Below, piece by piece: positions 63,974-64,000 of a DNA stretch of 64,000 nucleotides (positions within the stretch are counted from its first letter, which is position 1; each line of letters starts with the position of its first letter). The DNA comes from Flavobacterium sp. SH_e (GTDB lineage: Bacteria; Bacteroidota; Bacteroidia; Flavobacteriales; Flavobacteriaceae), in the NCBI RefSeq assembly GCF_025717045.1, contig NZ_JAOVZN010000008.1, positions 345,486 to 409,485 on the forward strand, read 5' to 3'. The translations under genes and the position numbers were made by a program. Under the pieces are notes generated by a model. The model was not told the DNA's origin and searched no databases. It was given only the letters and a program-made list of their open reading frames with translations.

Positions 63974-64000
63974 TCTCTATCGCAGTCGCGAGCGTCTCGC

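Overview
The window looks like chromosomal DNA from a gliding member of the Bacteroidota, most likely Flavobacterium or a close relative. The evidence is AT-rich sequence, a SusC/SusD pair, a GldI-type gliding lipoprotein, a type III glutamine synthetase, many lipoproteins with S-C lipoboxes, and -7 boxes of the form TAnnTTTG instead of sigma70/Shine-Dalgarno signals. I see no rRNA, tRNA, CRISPR array, transposase or prophage gene.

1-23047 is a polysaccharide (or glycoprotein-glycan) utilisation locus. On the minus strand lie a GHMP sugar kinase, a sugar nucleotidyltransferase and an MFS sugar transporter cut by the window edge. A LacI-type regulator (lacI) and a cytoplasmic CBM9-like protein sit in the middle. 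The plus strand carries susC, susD, an arylsulfotransferase-like lipoprotein, a TsdA-like dihaem cytochrome lipoprotein, a large GH123/DUF6067-like secreted glycosidase candidate, a DUF5107-TPR protein, a secreted M1 aminopeptidase and a secreted GH109-like enzyme. Two nearly identical ~86 bp promoter-operator modules lie in inverted orientation on either side of lacI/CBM9. One faces the kinase operon and the other faces susC, so import, degradation and intracellular salvage are probably one regulon. The enzymes suggest an N-acetylgalactosamine-type or other decorated glycan on protein, but the substrate is not proven.

23048-38328 is mostly core genome: an OsmC protein, two LysM envelope proteins (one fused to a type 1 periplasmic-binding fold), guaA, two small envelope proteins, cbpA-cbpM, a RidA protein, a CLC antiporter with fluoride-type motifs, nrnA, gldI and two tandem cyclophilin-FKBP isomerases.

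38329-56461 holds transporters and membrane proteins (EamA, DoxX-like, AqpZ, GlsB-like, sterol desaturase-like, TerC), an M61 peptidase, a GH92 mannosidase, purM, divergent glnN (GSIII) and GSII genes, a collagen-like lipoprotein and a secreted esterase.

56462-61225 is the most unusual part. An AraC regulator is followed by four tandem paralogues that each encode a ~12-14 kDa secreted protein, little more than one beta-domain resembling a type IX secretion sorting domain. Three copies share a rigidly spaced upstream element, which also occurs in front of araC. Two copies share a ~105 nt 3' region that is better conserved than the coding sequence. This looks like a self-contained, repeatedly duplicated regulon of unknown function.

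61226-64000 has small unknown genes, a stand-alone TPR protein resembling the N-terminus of flavobacterial OmpA/TPR proteins, and an XRE regulator. Gaps throughout carry several families of dispersed inverted repeats.
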